Source: JBKEDG01 sp047973085 (GTDB lineage: Bacteria; Bacillota_I; Bacilli_A; JBKEDG01). Taken from it: a stretch of DNA of 24,426 bases. The notes below the pieces were generated by a model. That model saw only the letters and a list, made by a program, of their open reading frames with translations, was not told the DNA's origin and did not search any database. The translations under genes and the position numbers were made by a program. Positions 22,829 through 24,426 of this stretch are shown here, in pieces. The stretch lies in contig JBKEBI010000046.1 of the NCBI GenBank assembly GCA_047973085.1, positions 1 to 24,426 of the forward strand. Direction: 5' to 3'. The number at the start of each line of letters is the position of its first letter. Within the stretch, counting starts at the first letter, position 1.

Positions 22829-23761
22829 ATGATAAAAAAAATTGGAATTGGGGTACTAGCATTTGTTATAACAACTGGAACTGGTATAGGAACATTCTTT
22901 AAAACAGATTTGTTTGAAACTTATAGAGATTTATGGGTTCAAACAGCGATGACTACCTCTAATCATAAATATTTAGCAACACTGTTCTTAAGTGATGAAG
23001 AAATAGAGGAGATTATGAGTAAGTATGTTGTAGAAAATGATTCTAATTCAACATCAGGGCTTGTTAATTTAAGTAATGAAAGTGATAATGTAGAAATTAC
23101 AGAAATTGAAGGGGATACATATACAGGATATGTTATAGAAGTGAGCAATCCTTCAAGAGTAAGTTTGGTAGATATTAGAGATGATGAAAATGGAACTTTG
23201 ATGAGTGAGTATGTTGAAGAAGAGGGTGATATATTAGCAGCAATAAATGCTGGAGGATTTAGTTTTAGTAAAAGAGGCTCTTATGATGGTAGTTTAAATA
23301 GCATGACAATAATAGATCAAGAACTTGTTTATGGGGATGAAGAAACAAGTGAGTCACTAATTGGATTAAGTAGTGAAGGCGAATTGATTTTAGGAGATTT
23401 TACATATAGTGAGGCAATTGAGGCAGGTATTGAAGATGCAATTAGCTTTGGACCATTTTTAATTGTTGATGGAGAAGATCAGATTGAAGAGGAAGCAACA
23501 GGAGGTCTTCAACCAAGAACCACAATTGGGCAACGTGCTGATGGTACAATCATTTTAGTAACAATTGAAGGAAGAAGTAAAACAAGTTTAGGGGCTACTT
23601 TATATGATATGCAAGAGATAATGAAAGAGTATGGAGCAATTAATGCTGCAAATTTAGATGGAGGGGGCTCATCAGAAATGATTTATGAAGGAAGTATTAT
23701 TAATGATTTATCTAATGGAGATGAAAGAACAATGCCAACTGCATTTATTGTTAGTGAATAA
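22829..23761 (+). CDS. Membrane-anchored phosphodiester glycosidase (NAGPA domain) family protein
   Basis: A 310-residue protein with one N-terminal membrane segment (about residues 4-22, an uncleaved anchor or signal peptide), an acidic spacer to about 100, and then a phosphodiester glycosidase/NAGPA (DUF2233-like) domain. Family motifs: ILAAINAGGFSF (AINGG-type segment), AISFGPFLIVDG, QPRTTIGQRADGTIILVTIEGR, and NAANLDGGGSSEMIYEG, where the DGGGSS is diagnostic. Bacterial members act outside the cell, probably on glycan phosphodiesters; the substrate here is unknown. I start at ATG 22829 after GAGGTGAT; an in-frame GTG at 22820 lies inside that ribosome binding site. A small unknown gene follows after 12 bases and is probably co-transcribed. 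Confidence 0.88.
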   Translation: MIKKIGIGVLAFVITTGTGIGTFFKTDLFETYRDLWVQTAMTTSNHKYLATLFLSDEEIEEIMSKYVVENDSNSTSGLVNLSNESDNVEITEIEGDTYTGYVIEVSNPSRVSLVDIRDDENGTLMSEYVEEEGDILAAINAGGFSFSKRGSYDGSLNSMTIIDQELVYGDEETSESLIGLSSEGELILGDFTYSEAIEAGIEDAISFGPFLIVDGEDQIEEEATGGLQPRTTIGQRADGTIILVTIEGRSKTSLGATLYDMQEIMKEYGAINAANLDGGGSSEMIYEGSIINDLSNGDERTMPTAFIVSE

Positions 23762-23773
23762 TGAGGTGATAAT

Positions 23774-24100
23774 ATGAAAGAAGAAGCAAAAGTTTTACCT
23801 AGTGAATTTATCATGCTTCACTATATAAGTACTAAGAAGTTTGGTAGCTTAAAATTTTTTGAAGAATTATATGGCAATACAGTATGGGATACAATCATTA
23901 AATTGATTAACATGAATTATATATATAATAGTACAAAAGTATTTATAGAAGAACATTTCAATAAACTAAAAAATATTGGTGAATTGGCTGAAAAAGAAAT
24001 ACAGGATATATTTAATAACTGTGAATATAACCTAACAATAATTGGAAAGAGAATTTTAACTGATCATGATAGTATTAAAAGAACTACTTTAAAATATTAA
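23774..24100 (+). CDS. Small protein of unknown function
   Basis: I do not recognise this 108-residue product. It starts 12 bases after the NAGPA gene, with the same GAGGTGATAA ribosome binding context, so both are probably translated from one mRNA. No signal peptide or membrane helix is seen. It looks alpha-helical, and the end YNLTIIGKRIL resembles the wing-and-last-helix end (LTxxGxxxL) of small winged-helix regulators, while LPSEFIMLHYIS could be the first helix. A DNA-binding role is only a guess. Confidence 0.6.
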   Translation: MKEEAKVLPSEFIMLHYISTKKFGSLKFFEELYGNTVWDTIIKLINMNYIYNSTKVFIEEHFNKLKNIGELAEKEIQDIFNNCEYNLTIIGKRILTDHDSIKRTTLKY

Positions 24101-24105
24101 TGTAC

Positions 24106-24127
24106 TTAGTCCATTTTTCCAGACTAA
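24106..24127. repeat. Short inverted repeat after the unknown gene
   Basis: TTAGTC (24106-24111) and GACTAA (24122-24127) around a 10-base loop. No T-run follows. It may be a weak transcript-end hairpin. The 24101-24200 stretch around it holds nothing else I can recognise. Confidence 0.3.
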
Positions 24128-24200
24128 TACAACATAGTTTAGGGTAAATTACAAGTTTAATTTTAAAATTTATTTTGGAAAACTAGGTTCAACATAATAA

Positions 24201-24218
24201 AGAATTCATTTGAATTCT
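24201..24218. repeat. Hairpin next to terminator
   Basis: AGAATTC (24201-24207), loop ATTT, GAATTCT (24212-24218), a perfect 7-bp stem three bases ahead of the next hairpin. Confidence 0.5.
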
Positions 24219-24220
24219 CT

Positions 24221-24252
24221 GACTGTCGACTACGTAGTCGATGGTCTTTTTT
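24221..24252 (+). terminator. Strong intrinsic terminator
   Basis: GACTGTCGACTA (24221-24232), CG, TAGTCGATGGTC (24235-24246) form a long stem with two G-T pairs, followed by six Ts (24247-24252). It probably ends the NAGPA/unknown-gene transcript, 120 bases after the last stop. Confidence 0.75.
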
Positions 24253-24326
24253 GTTATGTGAGTTTTCAACAAATTGCATTATTGAGGCTTTTTGTTAGTT
24301 ATTGTCTTAAAATTTCTACTTCTACT

Positions 24327-24335
24327 TGGTATAAT
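24327..24335 (+). promoter_or_regulatory. Extended -10 promoter for the right-edge gene
   Basis: TTGGTATAAT contains TG-G-TATAAT (24327-24335), a perfect extended -10, about 20 bases before the ATG. No clear -35 box at 17 bases. Confidence 0.5.
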
Positions 24336-24355
24336 ATAAGTAAGAGGTGGTTCCT

Positions 24356-24426
24356 ATGATGGGCATTAAAAGTAAGCTTGATAAAGATCAAATTCAGATG
24401 TTTTCAATGAATGATTTAGTTCCAGA
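24356..24426 (+). CDS. Start of a probable IS1182-family transposase (cut by window edge)
   Basis: Only 23 codons are visible. After AGAGGTGG come two ATG codons (24356 and 24359). The product runs KLDKDQIQMFSMNDLVP, which resembles the N-terminus of IS1182-type DDE transposases: a short basic start, a Q-x-x-(hydrophobic) segment, then a D/E-x-LVP-x-D/E turn. The rest of the enzyme, and any right-hand inverted repeat, lie outside. With so few residues the assignment is tentative. Confidence 0.45.
   Translation, partial: MMGIKSKLDKDQIQMFSMNDLVP

Noticed and set aside
24122..24198. Imperfect direct repeat ACTAATACAACATAG / ACTAGGTTCAACATAA
   Set aside because: Matches are too few in AT-rich sequence to call it a duplicated site or an insertion-sequence end.
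1..24426. tRNA genes, rRNA genes or CRISPR arrays
   Set aside because: No tRNA-like clover arms with CCA-adjacent ends, rRNA segments or spaced repeats were seen.

Overview
The window is AT-rich bacterial DNA with strong AGGAGG-type ribosome binding sites and sigma-A-like promoters. Its core is a complete, uninterrupted S10-spc-alpha ribosomal operon in the Bacillota order. That order, the zinc-type S14 and L36, the zinc-LID adenylate kinase and the low GC point to a low-GC Bacillota or a Mycoplasmatota-adjacent lineage, probably one able to live anaerobically (EFR1-type flavodoxin-ferredoxin, GTP-dependent PEP carboxykinase). Tryptophan is read from TGG throughout, so this is not a mycoplasma-type code. 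I cannot name the species.

Left flank (1-6221). A GTP-dependent PEP carboxykinase gene runs off the left edge on the minus strand. It is divergent from deoD (purine nucleoside phosphorylase). Then come a TcyP-like cystine/dicarboxylate-type symporter and, 9 bases behind it, a 94-codon HesB/IscA-like gene. That gene has one in-frame TGA exactly where the family carries its conserved cysteine, so it is probably a selenoprotein. After a terminator there is an AIM24-family gene paired with an EFR1 flavodoxin-ferredoxin gene, another terminator, and an acidic lipoprotein.

Core (about 6344-20760). A sigma-A promoter and a structured leader of about 115 nt precede rpsJ-rplCDWB-rpsS-rplV-rpsC-rplP-rpmC-rpsQ-rplNXE-rpsN-rpsH-rplFR-rpsE-rpmD-rplO-secY-adk-map-infA-rpmJ-rpsMK-rpoA-rplQ, closed by a strong terminator. 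Several pairs overlap by one base (TAATG) and map/infA overlap by 8, which suggests translational coupling. The cluster makes ribosomal proteins of both subunits, the Sec channel, adenylate kinase, methionine aminopeptidase, IF-1 and the RNA polymerase alpha subunit.

Right flank (20760-24426). An orphan OmpR-type regulator has a degenerate receiver domain and a perfect palindrome upstream. It is followed by a threonine aldolase with an inverted repeat over its -10 box, a membrane-anchored NAGPA-type phosphodiester glycosidase, a small unknown gene, a pair of hairpins, and the start of what looks like an IS1182-type transposase cut by the window edge.

The most interesting points are the in-frame UGA in the HesB-like gene and the total absence of UGA as a stop: of 40 complete genes, 29 end in TAA, 11 in TAG and none in TGA.
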